A stretch of 64,000 nt of DNA from Bacteriovoracaceae bacterium UBA6153 (GCA_002428265.1 DIUR01000030.1:1-64000), one strand, 5' to 3'; counted from the first letter of the stretch, positions 34,785-43,282 are shown. The notes: generated by a model from the letters alone, not told the origin. Numbers and translations: made by a program.

Positions 34785-36346
34785 TGAAAGCACTTATAAT
34801 TTCTCTCTTAGTTATCTTAAGTTTTAATTTCACCAATACTGCATCAAGCGCAGAAACCTTTTTCTGTAAAGATGAGCTTGAAACTCTTCCCACCCAGCAA
34901 GGCGGAAGGATTAAACCTCTTTATGTTCATGCTACTGAGGTGATGAAAACCCTTACAGGTAAAGGCAAACAAGACGACGTTTCAGCAACGGTTGCTTTTT
35001 GTATGCTTTCACTTAATGGCATGGGACTTCCTACTGAAAATAAACTTATGGCCAGAATTGATCACGTCGATGCCATGAAGTTTTTAGGTCTTCCTGAAGG
35101 CGAGCACTCAATTGCCTATGAAACTCTTCTTACAAGAGAAGATGATATTAGAAACGAAGCAAGAAGAACTGATACGGCCGAGTCTTATAAGAAATCAATG
35201 GAGAGATTATTCAACAATGTTTTTCTCTATAAAGAAGTGAAGGCCGGAAACAACTGGCACTTGGCAGAAGTTCAAGACAACTCACTGACATGGGTTCCCC
35301 TTATTACTTACCTTACTGAAGAAAAAGTTATCGCTCAAAAACAATTAACTCCTGTTGATCCATTTCTTCCGGTACTGATGAGATCAAAAGCTGTTTATGA
35401 CCAGGCCTTTGGCACTAGGTATATGGTTGAGCTTTATTATGCAAAAGCAGGTCTTCCAACTGTTGCCATGCTGCTATCTATCTTGGCCCTTGCTTCAATG
35501 GTTCTCTTTAAAAATTTTAACATTGCATTGGGATTTTCCGGATTATCAATTGTGGTTCAGATCGCTTTGATTACTTTAAGAGTAATCATTTCAGGAAGAG
35601 CACCGATTACGAATATGTATGAAACTGTTTTATTCTCGGGTTCAGGAGCACTGTTATTAGGATTAATCCTAGGCCACTTTAAGAATGAGAAAATCTATGT
35701 GTACATGGGACTTTGCTACAACGTCTGTACACTGATGATGATTAATTTTGCTAACGGAATGCTCACTGCGACAATCTCACCTCTTGTTCCAGTTCTTCGC
35801 GATAACTTCTGGCTATCAACTCACGTAACAACGATTATTCTTTCTTACGGCGCTCTTGCTTTAAGCTGGATTCTTGCCAATACAGTTCTCATTAAAAGAA
35901 AACTGGGAAAAATGACGAGAAAAGAAGAGGCCACGCACGCTGACATTATCTACACGACATTAAAATGGGGTACGACAATGCTTGCTGCCGGGATTATTCT
36001 TGGAGGCGTTTGGGCCGATTATTCTTGGGGAAGATTCTGGGGATGGGACCCAAAAGAGACATGGAGCTTAATCGTTCTATGTTTTTACACTGCTATTTTA
36101 CACGGCCGCTACACTTCATGGATTAAAAATGACCGCTTTATGACAGTAACAGCAGCTGCTTTTATGAGTGTTATGATGGCGTGGTTTGGAGTTAATTATA
36201 TCCTGGCATCAGGACTACATTCATATGGATTCAGTGAAGGTGGAGCAGTCTTTCTAGGAAGCTTCTTTCTAGCTCAGATCATTATTCTGGTTATCACTCT
36301 CAATCCAAAAGATGGACCAAAAGAAGAGTTCACACCAGCTGTTTAA
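34784..36346 (+). CDS. ccsA: Cytochrome c biogenesis protein CcsA/ResC
   Basis: 520 aa. An N-terminal signal-like helix and periplasmic domain (about 1-210) precede the CcsA membrane core, whose tryptophan-rich haem-binding WWD signature is seen as WGRFWGWDPKETWSLIV near residue 410-425. Conserved histidines lie in LSTHVTTIILSYGAL and LHGRY/LHSYG. It forms the haem exporter and lyase with ResB. The extended N-terminal periplasmic domain resembles the fused CcsBA types. The stop codon lies inside the stem of the terminator at 36334-36355. Confidence 0.92.
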   Translation: MKALIISLLVILSFNFTNTASSAETFFCKDELETLPTQQGGRIKPLYVHATEVMKTLTGKGKQDDVSATVAFCMLSLNGMGLPTENKLMARIDHVDAMKFLGLPEGEHSIAYETLLTREDDIRNEARRTDTAESYKKSMERLFNNVFLYKEVKAGNNWHLAEVQDNSLTWVPLITYLTEEKVIAQKQLTPVDPFLPVLMRSKAVYDQAFGTRYMVELYYAKAGLPTVAMLLSILALASMVLFKNFNIALGFSGLSIVVQIALITLRVIISGRAPITNMYETVLFSGSGALLLGLILGHFKNEKIYVYMGLCYNVCTLMMINFANGMLTATISPLVPVLRDNFWLSTHVTTIILSYGALALSWILANTVLIKRKLGKMTRKEEATHADIIYTTLKWGTTMLAAGIILGGVWADYSWGRFWGWDPKETWSLIVLCFYTAILHGRYTSWIKNDRFMTVTAAAFMSVMMAWFGVNYILASGLHSYGFSEGGAVFLGSFFLAQIIILVITLNPKDGPKEEFTPAV

Positions 36347-36365
36347 TCAGCTGGTGATTGTATTT
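36334..36365. terminator. Intrinsic terminator of resB-ccsA
   Basis: ACCAGCTG (36334-36341), TTTAAT loop, CAGCTGGT (36348-36355), then GATTGTATTTTTT. The stop codon TAA is in the loop. The T-run is offset by 7 nt, so strength is moderate. Confidence 0.6.
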
Positions 36366-36366
36366 T

Positions 36367-38052
36367 TTAAGTTTTCTTCTCCAGCCAATACGGCCCGATG
36401 GCCATAGCATCGAGATTGGTATTTAAAAAGCAATCCATCGCATGCATCGGCTTACACACTACCGGTTCTCCATTTCTGTTAAATGAAGTGTTAAGCAGAA
36501 CCGGCACGCCAGATCTCTTTTCAAATTCTAAAATAAGCTTTCGAAGTAAAGGGTGCTCAGTATCGCCAATTGTTTGAACTCTAGCCGTTCCGTCGTTGTG
36601 AGTAATCGCTGGAAGAACGGCCTGCTTATCAGGGCGAACTTGAGGGGCAAGAAGCATATAAGGTGAATCAATATTTAAATTAAAATACTCATGACAGCGC
36701 TCTTTTAAAACCATAGGTGCAAAAGGTCTAAAGGCCTCACGCTTTTTAATTTTTAAATTTAAGATGTCTTTCATTTCAGGAGAACATGGGTTGGCAAGAA
36801 TTGATCTTCCCCCGAGGGCACGAGGCCCAAACTCCATACGCCCTTGAAACCACCCAAGGGTTTTATTTTGAGCAATACAATCAGCTGCGCGAGCAAGGAG
36901 CTCATGCTCATCAAGTTTTACGTAGTTTTCAAAGCGGTGCTGCTTAATGGCCTTAAGTATTTCATACTCTGAAAACTCAGGGCCTAAAAAACTGTGATCC
37001 ATGTGATGTCTTGGCTCACGGTAAAGCGTATTTGAAATATAGAGGGCCGATCCAATGGATCCGCCGGCGTCCCCTGCTGCTGGTTGAACAAAAATATTTT
37101 GAAAATCAGTCTCTTCAAGAATTTTTGCATTGGCCACACAGTTTAGCGTCACCCCGCCGGCAAGACACAAATTTTTACTGCCAGTCTTTTTTTGCTGAGC
37201 ACGTGCAGAAAGAATAAAAATCTTTTCAACCACTGTCTGCAAAGAGGCCCCAATATCATAATGTCTTTGTTGCCATGGTTCTTCGTATTTTCTAGCTGGC
37301 CCAAAAAGTCTTTCAAACTTTTCATTCCACATTTTTTTTCCGCGTCTATATGAAAAGTATTCTTGATTTAATCTAAAGCTTCCATCCGGGAAGACTTTAA
37401 TCACTTTTTCCATTTGTGATAAATACGAAGGAGTTCCGTATGCCGCCAGTCCCATCGTCTTGCCTTCACCACCGTGGGCGTGAAAACCTAGATAAATAGT
37501 AAATGTCGTATAAAGAAGCCCTAGAGAATCAGGATAGACAATTTCTTTATTAATTTTTATATCATTGCCCTGTCCATGGCCTAATGTCATCGACGTCCAT
37601 TCACCGACACCATCACAAGTCATGATGGCAGCTTCTTCAAAAGGAGAAGGTAAAAATGCACTTGCTGCATGAGAGAGATGATGTTTAAAAAAGTGAATCG
37701 GAGCTTCAGTGGATAGCTCTTCGTGAATAACCATAGGTAGAAGTAATCGACTTTCCATCCACTGAGGCATAGTTCTCAAAAAACTACTAAGAGAAAATGG
37801 GAATTGATTAATATGCTCAATAAGCACTCTACTGAATTTTAAGTAAGGCTTTTCAAAATACCCAAAGGCATCGACATCTTCGAAAATTAAATTCCCTTCT
37901 TGCGAGCAGTAATTCAGCGCTTCGATCGGAAAGGCATCTGTATTTTTTTGTCTTGAGAAGCGCTCTTCTTGAGCGGCAGCTATGATTTTTCCATCTCTCA
38001 CCAGACATGCTGAAGAGTCATGGTAAAAACAGGAAATGCCTATTACATCCAA
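36367..38052 (-). CDS. O-carbamoyltransferase, NodU/CmcH/SxtI family
   Basis: 561 aa from TTG 38052, supported by AGGAG 7-8 nt upstream. The N-terminal Kae1-like half shows YHDSSACLVRDGKIIAAAQEERFSR, HHLSHAASAF (metal-binding histidines), CDGVGEW and GGEGKTMGLAAYG. The C-terminal YrdC-like half has GRMEFGPRALGGRSILANP and NTSFNRNGEPVV. It transfers a carbamoyl group from carbamoyl phosphate, through carbamoyl-AMP, to a hydroxyl of a sugar or metabolite. It is last in a leftward unit with DUF5989/SxtK-like, SxtJ-like and TusA-like genes. Confidence 0.93.
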   Translation of the reverse strand: MDVIGISCFYHDSSACLVRDGKIIAAAQEERFSRQKNTDAFPIEALNYCSQEGNLIFEDVDAFGYFEKPYLKFSRVLIEHINQFPFSLSSFLRTMPQWMESRLLLPMVIHEELSTEAPIHFFKHHLSHAASAFLPSPFEEAAIMTCDGVGEWTSMTLGHGQGNDIKINKEIVYPDSLGLLYTTFTIYLGFHAHGGEGKTMGLAAYGTPSYLSQMEKVIKVFPDGSFRLNQEYFSYRRGKKMWNEKFERLFGPARKYEEPWQQRHYDIGASLQTVVEKIFILSARAQQKKTGSKNLCLAGGVTLNCVANAKILEETDFQNIFVQPAAGDAGGSIGSALYISNTLYREPRHHMDHSFLGPEFSEYEILKAIKQHRFENYVKLDEHELLARAADCIAQNKTLGWFQGRMEFGPRALGGRSILANPCSPEMKDILNLKIKKREAFRPFAPMVLKERCHEYFNLNIDSPYMLLAPQVRPDKQAVLPAITHNDGTARVQTIGDTEHPLLRKLILEFEKRSGVPVLLNTSFNRNGEPVVCKPMHAMDCFLNTNLDAMAIGPYWLEKKT

Positions 38053-38054
38053 AA

Positions 38055-38216
38055 CTAAACTCCTGCGTAAATAAATGTCATAATGATACTTGCACCTAGT
38101 TTTACAAACAAAAGTGCGACCAGTGCCAGAGATAAAATGAGAGGGGCCAGGAAATATAATTTATGAGCAGAAATTAATTTCTTCATTTCGCTGTAAATAA
38201 GCTTTAACTTTTTCAT
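38055..38216 (-). CDS. DUF5989/SxtK-like small membrane protein
   Basis: 53 aa, below the usual ORF cut-off. The sequence begins MKKLKLIYSEMKKLISAHK, then one transmembrane helix (YFLAPLILSLALVALLFVK) and a short end GASIIMTFIYAGV. Length, a basic N-terminus, a single helix and a Phe-Ile-Tyr end match DUF5989/SxtK proteins, which accompany carbamoyltransferases in many genomes including saxitoxin clusters. AAGGAT lies before the ATG; the carbamoyltransferase follows 2 nt after its stop. Function unknown; perhaps a membrane anchor for the transferase. Confidence 0.8.
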   Translation of the reverse strand: MKKLKLIYSEMKKLISAHKLYFLAPLILSLALVALLFVKLGASIIMTFIYAGV

Positions 38217-38247
38217 CAATATCCTTTTGAATCGCTAAAATCCATCA

Positions 38248-38505
38248 TCAAGATTGTACAAAACTATCTTCTTTTGATCCTTCAAAATTATCTGTTTCAA
38301 TCCAGTTACTCTCTGGAGACTTTGGAGATTTATTCAAAGCAGAACGTAAAAAGATTCTGGCAAAGACACTAGTAGGCCCCAAAACAAAAAAATAAACCAC
38401 AACGAGAATGAATGGCGTCAAAAATTTTCTGAATAAAACCTGAGTTATCCATTCTTTTACAGCGCGGTGAAATTTGAGGAATTTGGCCTTGAATGTATCT
38501 TTCAT
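38248..38505 (-). CDS. SxtJ-like membrane protein
   Basis: 85 aa from ATG 38505, which overlaps the TusA-like stop (TGATG). An N-terminal amphipathic basic region (MKDTFKAKFLKFHRAVKEW) is followed by a transmembrane helix (FLTPFILVVVYFFVLGPTSVFARIF) and a charged tail with SNWIETD, as in SxtJ-type proteins, which end with an S/Y-W-I segment. SxtJ homologues sit next to carbamoyltransferases and DUF5989 proteins; their role is unknown. It lies 31 bp before the DUF5989 gene. Confidence 0.7.
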   Translation of the reverse strand: MKDTFKAKFLKFHRAVKEWITQVLFRKFLTPFILVVVYFFVLGPTSVFARIFLRSALNKSPKSPESNWIETDNFEGSKEDSFVQS

Positions 38506-38726
38506 CAAGCGGCCTTGACAATAAGGACCCAATGCCCTTCAACTGCATGTGACTTACTTACAATTTGATGACCTTCAATTGAAAGCGATGAGGGAACGTT
38601 TTGAATCGGCTCACCATCGTCTAAAAAAATTTGAATATTTTCGCCACTATCTACTGTCGCAAGATAAATGAGGGCCTTTGATGTATTTCTTGGGCAAGGA
38701 ATATTTCTAAGATCGAGTGTATCCAA
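38505..38726 (-). CDS. TusA/SirA-like sulfur carrier protein
   Basis: 73 aa from TTG 38726, supported by GGTAGG 7-10 nt upstream. The TusA fold signature is present: LDLRNIPCPRNTSKALIYLATVDSGENIQIFLDD. The sulfur-carrying cysteine is C11, but CPxP is replaced by CPRN. The C-terminal half (PSSLSIEGHQIVSKSHAVEGHWVLIVKA) fits the TusA beta-strand and helix ending. TusA proteins accept persulfide from a cysteine desulfurase and pass it to thiolation enzymes. It heads the SxtJ/SxtK/carbamoyltransferase unit and is divergent from the PP-loop and desulfurase pair. Confidence 0.78.
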   Translation of the reverse strand: MDTLDLRNIPCPRNTSKALIYLATVDSGENIQIFLDDGEPIQNVPSSLSIEGHQIVSKSHAVEGHWVLIVKAA

Positions 38727-38848
38727 TGACCACCTACCGTTGTCAGGTAAAATGAAAAATTAGTTTTTCTATTTTTTTGAGCTTTCATTAAGTATACTTT
38801 TATAAAGGTTTTTGTAAATATAAAATGATTTGATTATGCGAGGATGCG

Positions 38849-39898
38849 ATGAGCGAAGCCATTAGTGCCACTGATATACAATTCAGACCGGAATCTCTAT
38901 GTAAAAGATGTGTACTTCCAGAAGTAAAACCAAACATCTTTTTTGATGCTGAAGGTGTATGTAACCTCTGTCATGAGCATGACAATAATCTTGAACTTGA
39001 AGAAGAAGCAAAACTTCACGAGACAGATCTTCTAAAAATTCTTAAAAAGAATCAAAGTAAAGGTAAGTATGACGTACTTGCCATGTGCAGTGGTGGGAAA
39101 GATTCAACCTCCGCTCTTTATTACATGAAAACCCGCTACAAGCTTAATCCACTTGCCTTCATGTTTGATAATGGATTTGAAACTGAAGACGCGATTAGAA
39201 ACGTTGAGAAGGCCGCAGACAAACTAGGCGTCGATTTCATGTTTTATAAATCTAATTATATGAAAGACATGTATGGAAAAATTCTGGAGACAGGATCAAA
39301 AGCAGTTATCTGCCACCCATGCTCGCTTTGGTATATGGACTTGGCCTATGAGATTGCTGATCGCCATGAAATTCCCATCATCATTGCTGGATGGACTAAG
39401 GGCCAGTCTACCAATCAAAAAGTTATGAGTAAGTGTGGGTGTAACTCTGCTTCACCTGAATTTAAAGAAATGGGCGAGGCCACTAAGAGCTTCCTCGACA
39501 CTTATGTAAGAAATGATCCAAAATATAAAGACTTTCCTTCAAGTATGGAAGAGGTTTTGAAAAAAGCGAGTGAGAGAAAAAATAAAGCACTCGTTATCTC
39601 CCCTCACTGGTTCCTGCCTTTTGGCGCTGAGGTTTACGTTCCCACAATTCAAAAAGAACTTGATTGGGAATACCCTAAGTTAAGTTATCCAGGACGCTCT
39701 ACAAACTGTATGCTGAATTTCATTTCAGTTTATAATTCAATGAAAAATTACGGATACACTCACTATCACGTTGAGATGAGTAAACTCATCAGACAAAACG
39801 TCATCAGCCGCGATGATGCTCTAAAAGATCTGGAATTTCATATCAGTAAAGAGCAATTGAATGGAATCGCAAAAAAATTAAATTTTAAATATGAATAA
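38849..39898 (+). CDS. Cysteine-rich PP-loop ATPase (N-acetyl sugar amidotransferase-like / thiolase-like)
   Basis: 349 aa, good site GAGGATGCG-ATG. An N-terminal zinc ribbon (C18, C21, C38, C41) begins with the CKRCVLPE...GVCNLC pattern of WbpG-type sugar amidotransferases. The ATP pyrophosphatase loop is SGGKDST at 81-87. Additional cysteines CHPC (155-158), CGC (196-198) and C287 could bind an Fe-S cluster, as in TtuA/TtcA tRNA thiolases. WbpG enzymes normally need glutaminase partners (HisH/HisF-like), absent here; instead a cysteine desulfurase overlaps its 3' end. I therefore lean to a sulfur-inserting role, but amidation remains possible. Confidence 0.82.
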   Translation: MSEAISATDIQFRPESLCKRCVLPEVKPNIFFDAEGVCNLCHEHDNNLELEEEAKLHETDLLKILKKNQSKGKYDVLAMCSGGKDSTSALYYMKTRYKLNPLAFMFDNGFETEDAIRNVEKAADKLGVDFMFYKSNYMKDMYGKILETGSKAVICHPCSLWYMDLAYEIADRHEIPIIIAGWTKGQSTNQKVMSKCGCNSASPEFKEMGEATKSFLDTYVRNDPKYKDFPSSMEEVLKKASERKNKALVISPHWFLPFGAEVYVPTIQKELDWEYPKLSYPGRSTNCMLNFISVYNSMKNYGYTHYHVEMSKLIRQNVISRDDALKDLEFHISKEQLNGIAKKLNFKYE

Positions 39899-41030
39899 AA
39901 AAGATCTCTACCTCGACTACGCGGCTTCATCTCCTCTTCACCCTGAAGTTTTGAGATACATGACCTCTCTCTATGAAAAGAACTTGGGCAATCCAGCTTC
40001 AATTCACAGATCAGGAGTTATGGCCGCAGTCGAGCTCGAGAAATCACGAAATGCAATTGCCAAAAAACTAAACTGCTCTTCTGAAGAAGTCTATTTCACA
40101 TCTGGGGCAACTGAATCTAACAATCTAGCTCTTAGAGGTTTGGCACAGTCCCACTTGCTAGGAAGCAGAAAAGAAATTCTCATTTCAAGCATTGAGCATT
40201 CAAGCGTTAAACAAACAGCTCAGGACCTTGAAGAAAATTTTGGCTTCAAAGTTTTAACTATCCCTGTACTGCCTTCTGGTCTCATCAACATAGAAGAACT
40301 AAAAAAAATGCTAGGACAAAGGGTTTTAGTTGTCTCTATCATTCATGCAAATAATGAAATTGGATCAATTCAAAACCTAAAAGAAATCGGCCTTTTATGT
40401 AAAGCACACGGCATCCTCTTTCACTCGGATGGCGCTCAGGCCTTTTGTAAGACGCCCGTGGACGTTACCGATATGAATCTTGATCTCTATTCAATCAGCT
40501 CACATAAAATTCATGGGCCCCGAGGAATAGGCGCTATCTACATCAAGTCAGGACTCAGAGTTCAGCCGCAAAATATTGGTGGTGGACAGGAAAGCTCAAT
40601 GAGATCAGGCACCGTTCCAGTAGAACTCATCTCAGGTATGTCAGCGGCCAGCGAACTCTATACCTCATTAAGTCTATCCAAACTTGAATCACTTAAAGAG
40701 CATTTCATAAAAATACTCAATCAAAAGATTCCCGATGCAATCATCTATGGCACGACAAAATCATCTCTTCCCAATATTATAAATTTTGCGGTTCCTGAAT
40801 TATTAGGAAAAACGGCACTTCACCTACTAGATCAAAGAGGAATTAGGATTTCTGTCGGCTCTGCTTGCCATTCTGGTAAAAAGAACCCTAGTCACGTCTT
40901 AAAGGCCATAGGACTTAACGATAAAGAAGCCTACGAAGCTCTACGAGTCAGCTGGGGGGTTCAAACACAAGTAAGTGATTTAGATTATTTTATCGAGCAG
41001 CTTCTTTTGGTTCGCGACCTTCCAGCTTAA
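39891..41030 (+). CDS. Cysteine desulfurase, NifS/IscS family
   Basis: 379 aa; overlaps the PP-loop gene by 8 bp with no separate ribosome-binding site, so translation is coupled. Class V aminotransferase fold: YLDYAASSPLHPEVL start, TSGATESNNLA phosphate site, HANNEIGSIQ, SDGAQAF, PLP lysine K206 in ISSHKIHGPRG, and catalytic Cys326 in SVGSACHSGKK. It is of the NifS/IscS group I type with a short Cys loop. It generates enzyme-bound persulfide from cysteine. Neighbours (TusA-like carrier, PP-loop ATPase) suggest a dedicated sulfur relay rather than housekeeping Fe-S assembly; no iscU or hscA is nearby. Confidence 0.93.
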   Translation: MNKKDLYLDYAASSPLHPEVLRYMTSLYEKNLGNPASIHRSGVMAAVELEKSRNAIAKKLNCSSEEVYFTSGATESNNLALRGLAQSHLLGSRKEILISSIEHSSVKQTAQDLEENFGFKVLTIPVLPSGLINIEELKKMLGQRVLVVSIIHANNEIGSIQNLKEIGLLCKAHGILFHSDGAQAFCKTPVDVTDMNLDLYSISSHKIHGPRGIGAIYIKSGLRVQPQNIGGGQESSMRSGTVPVELISGMSAASELYTSLSLSKLESLKEHFIKILNQKIPDAIIYGTTKSSLPNIINFAVPELLGKTALHLLDQRGIRISVGSACHSGKKNPSHVLKAIGLNDKEAYEALRVSWGVQTQVSDLDYFIEQLLLVRDLPA

Positions 41031-42648
41031 GCACTACGGGTGTCATCAAAGTAGCAATTTCTATATTTCCAAGTGTACTTTGGTGATTATCTGATGGGCC
41101 ATACTCTTGTGAAAAGTATTTATCCCCGTCATTTTTTTCATCGAATTTTTCATTCAACATCAAACCGACATCCATGAACTCAATGTCTGACTTATCCTTG
41201 CGATTGCTCCACCATTTTCTTATGACATCGTCTGCAAATCTCTCTATGTTTTTTCGATAAGGCGGATAAGTCTGGATGACGACTTTCGCACCAGAGTCCT
41301 TAATTGTTTTAACAATTTTATCAAGATCATGAACAATCCATGCTCTTTCGAGCTTGTTTGTAAAAAAGACTTTCTTGAAATTTTCATCATTTAATACAAC
41401 TGAAAGATCTTCTAAAAGCTTTTCTACTTTAGGCTTCAGGACAGGGTGAACTTTCGCTGCTTCTGTGGCAAATGCATACAAGTCAGCAATTGGGGAAAGA
41501 GGATTAAGTCTTAGACTCATTTCAATAGTGCTAAAAATTTTTAATGGATCTGCATTATTGTGAAATAATTTCTCACCTATTTTCATATTAGATGGATTAT
41601 TTTTATAAATATTTAGTAAAAATGCATTCTCTTCTTCAATTGAATTAAATGTTTTATTAAAGGGACGCTGTTCCCAATCCATAAGAACGTCTAAAGGAAG
41701 CTCTTTTGGCAAGGCCTCAAGGGCATTTTTTAAATTTAAATAACGATCGCGGTATTTTTCATGAATGAACACTCCAAGCCCATTCATTCGTCTGTAAATG
41801 CCGAGATTGAAATGTGTTAAATATTTCAAGGCCAATTCATTATAGTGGAGAAAATTTTCTACATCCCGCTTTTTTAGAAAATATAACTGAGCTGCACTTG
41901 AGGCCGCTAGCGGATTTTTATCTTTATGAGAGATAAAATTTAAATGCTCTATGGCCTCATTTGTTTGGGCATTATCAAGCATAGAGAACTCTTTATGAGT
42001 GGCGACCTGTAGAATACCTAGCCAAAAATACCCTATCTGTGATTTGTTTTTTTCTGTTAATTTTAAATTTTTAAAAAAAGTTGAATATCCTGCATCGCTA
42101 TCTGATACAAAGCTCTCATCGCGATTGATGGCCAATTCAACAAGTCTAAAAACCTTAGACCATCTCAGAAAATCCCAACTGATATAAGACTCCTCTTCTG
42201 GTTTATACTTTTCTACATACCGACTGAAGCCATATTTATTCCAGCGATTCGGCTCACCTGTCATAACAAAAACGACTTGAGGTCTATCCTTTTTAAGCCA
42301 ATCCGGAAGATTCTCTAAAATATAAGTTGAATTAACATTTCCTCTTCCACGATTGATGACTTTATATTTTTCAGGTTTGTGTTTATCCAGCATTTTCTGA
42401 AGCTGAGCGGGATAGCTTTGCCCTTCAGGTGCTCCAGCTCCAGCAGTGTAAGAGTTGCCAACTGTTAAAATTTTATATTGCCCATGACTATTATTATCGA
42501 TGGCATCCCTGTCGAGATTGTCAATAAAACCAATAATTCTTAAGAAAAGTTCTAAAAGAACCAGAGAAAATAAAATCCCAAGAAATATTGAGATGATTTT
42601 TCCTCTGGCATTTTTTTTATGATTGATTTCAACAGAAGAAGTATTCAC
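40990..42648 (-). CDS. Membrane-anchored SGNH/GDSL-like hydrolase
   Basis: 552 aa from GTG 42648. An N-terminal signal anchor (residues 16-40) precedes an SGNH-type domain with block I TVGNSYTAGAG (nucleophile candidate Ser66, GNSYTAG for GDSL) and a block near NRGRGNVNST. The late block with the Asp-x-x-His dyad may be YGPSDNHQS. The middle is helical, with no assigned fold. SGNH proteins of this layout often act on envelope glycans (deacetylation or acyl transfer) and commonly accompany SxtJ/DUF5989/carbamoyltransferase genes. It is convergent with the desulfurase and overlaps it by 41 bp. Confidence 0.78.
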   Translation of the reverse strand: MNTSSVEINHKKNARGKIISIFLGILFSLVLLELFLRIIGFIDNLDRDAIDNNSHGQYKILTVGNSYTAGAGAPEGQSYPAQLQKMLDKHKPEKYKVINRGRGNVNSTYILENLPDWLKKDRPQVVFVMTGEPNRWNKYGFSRYVEKYKPEEESYISWDFLRWSKVFRLVELAINRDESFVSDSDAGYSTFFKNLKLTEKNKSQIGYFWLGILQVATHKEFSMLDNAQTNEAIEHLNFISHKDKNPLAASSAAQLYFLKKRDVENFLHYNELALKYLTHFNLGIYRRMNGLGVFIHEKYRDRYLNLKNALEALPKELPLDVLMDWEQRPFNKTFNSIEEENAFLLNIYKNNPSNMKIGEKLFHNNADPLKIFSTIEMSLRLNPLSPIADLYAFATEAAKVHPVLKPKVEKLLEDLSVVLNDENFKKVFFTNKLERAWIVHDLDKIVKTIKDSGAKVVIQTYPPYRKNIERFADDVIRKWWSNRKDKSDIEFMDVGLMLNEKFDEKNDGDKYFSQEYGPSDNHQSTLGNIEIATLMTPVVLKLEGREPKEAAR

Positions 42649-42700
42649 AAAAATGCACCAACGGTTTTTTGAAATAATTAAATCCTCGAGAAACTAGAGT

Positions 42701-43216
42701 TTACTTTGAAAATTCAACTTTCTCAATTCCAATTATTCCTAATAACGGCGAGCGCTTTGCTACAAAGTTCATTTTTGCGAACTCTTTTTTATTATAAGTC
42801 ATCACGGCACGGTCTTGATCAATCCCTGTCTCAATGGTGTATTCTTTTCTTTCACCCTTTACGCCATTGTAAAGAGTGTCAAGATAAAGAACTCCACCGC
42901 GCTCTTGATCAAAGTTGTGACTGTATAATCTTACCGTAATGTATTTGTCTTTTTTATGAAGAACAATACCATCACCATTTAATGACTCTGGATCAAGTTT
43001 GACTCTTTCGATAAGCTTATTATCAAGATATCTTTCTTTAAAAAGACTCTTAATCCCTCTTCCATCTTCGTCCATCTCATAAACCATTTTTCCCACTTCT
43101 TTATCAACATCGCTCGTCACCAAACAAAGAACTCTCTCTGCTGCTGATAAAGAAAACGTTAATACTGATAAGCTGAGTACTAGCAATGATTTTGAAACGG
43201 CATTTGATAAATGCAT
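42701..43216 (-). CDS. Secreted protein, unknown function
   Basis: 171 aa with signal peptide (up to SLSAA, about residue 25). The mature part is a beta-rich domain: CLVTSDVDKEVGKMVYEMDEDG, then GGVLYLDTLYNGVKGERKEYTIETG and DRAVMTYNKKEFAKMNF. There is one cysteine. No family recognised. Its ribosome-binding site lies within a 9-bp inverted repeat (43225-43247), so translation may be controlled by RNA structure. Confidence 0.72.
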   Translation of the reverse strand: MHLSNAVSKSLLVLSLSVLTFSLSAAERVLCLVTSDVDKEVGKMVYEMDEDGRGIKSLFKERYLDNKLIERVKLDPESLNGDGIVLHKKDKYITVRLYSHNFDQERGGVLYLDTLYNGVKGERKEYTIETGIDQDRAVMTYNKKEFAKMNFVAKRSPLLGIIGIEKVEFSK

Positions 43217-43224
43217 ATAAAACT

Positions 43225-43247
43225 CCCTTGTATGATGGATACAAGGG
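43225..43247 (-). promoter_or_regulatory. Inverted repeat that can sequester a ribosome-binding site
   Basis: Minus-strand RNA: CCCTTGTAT, 5-nt loop, ATACAAGGG, directly followed by AG-TTTTAT-ATG of the 42701-43216 gene. The 3' arm includes the GGG of the GGGAG Shine-Dalgarno sequence. Perfect 9-bp arms. An operator or thermosensor is possible. Confidence 0.6.
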
Positions 43248-43282
43248 ATGATCGGTAAATTTTGCCTGTGTCTGTAGGCTTA

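Noticed and set aside
38849..41030. Housekeeping isc operon
   Set aside because: A cysteine desulfurase is present, but iscR, iscU, iscA, hscA, hscB and fdx are all missing nearby.
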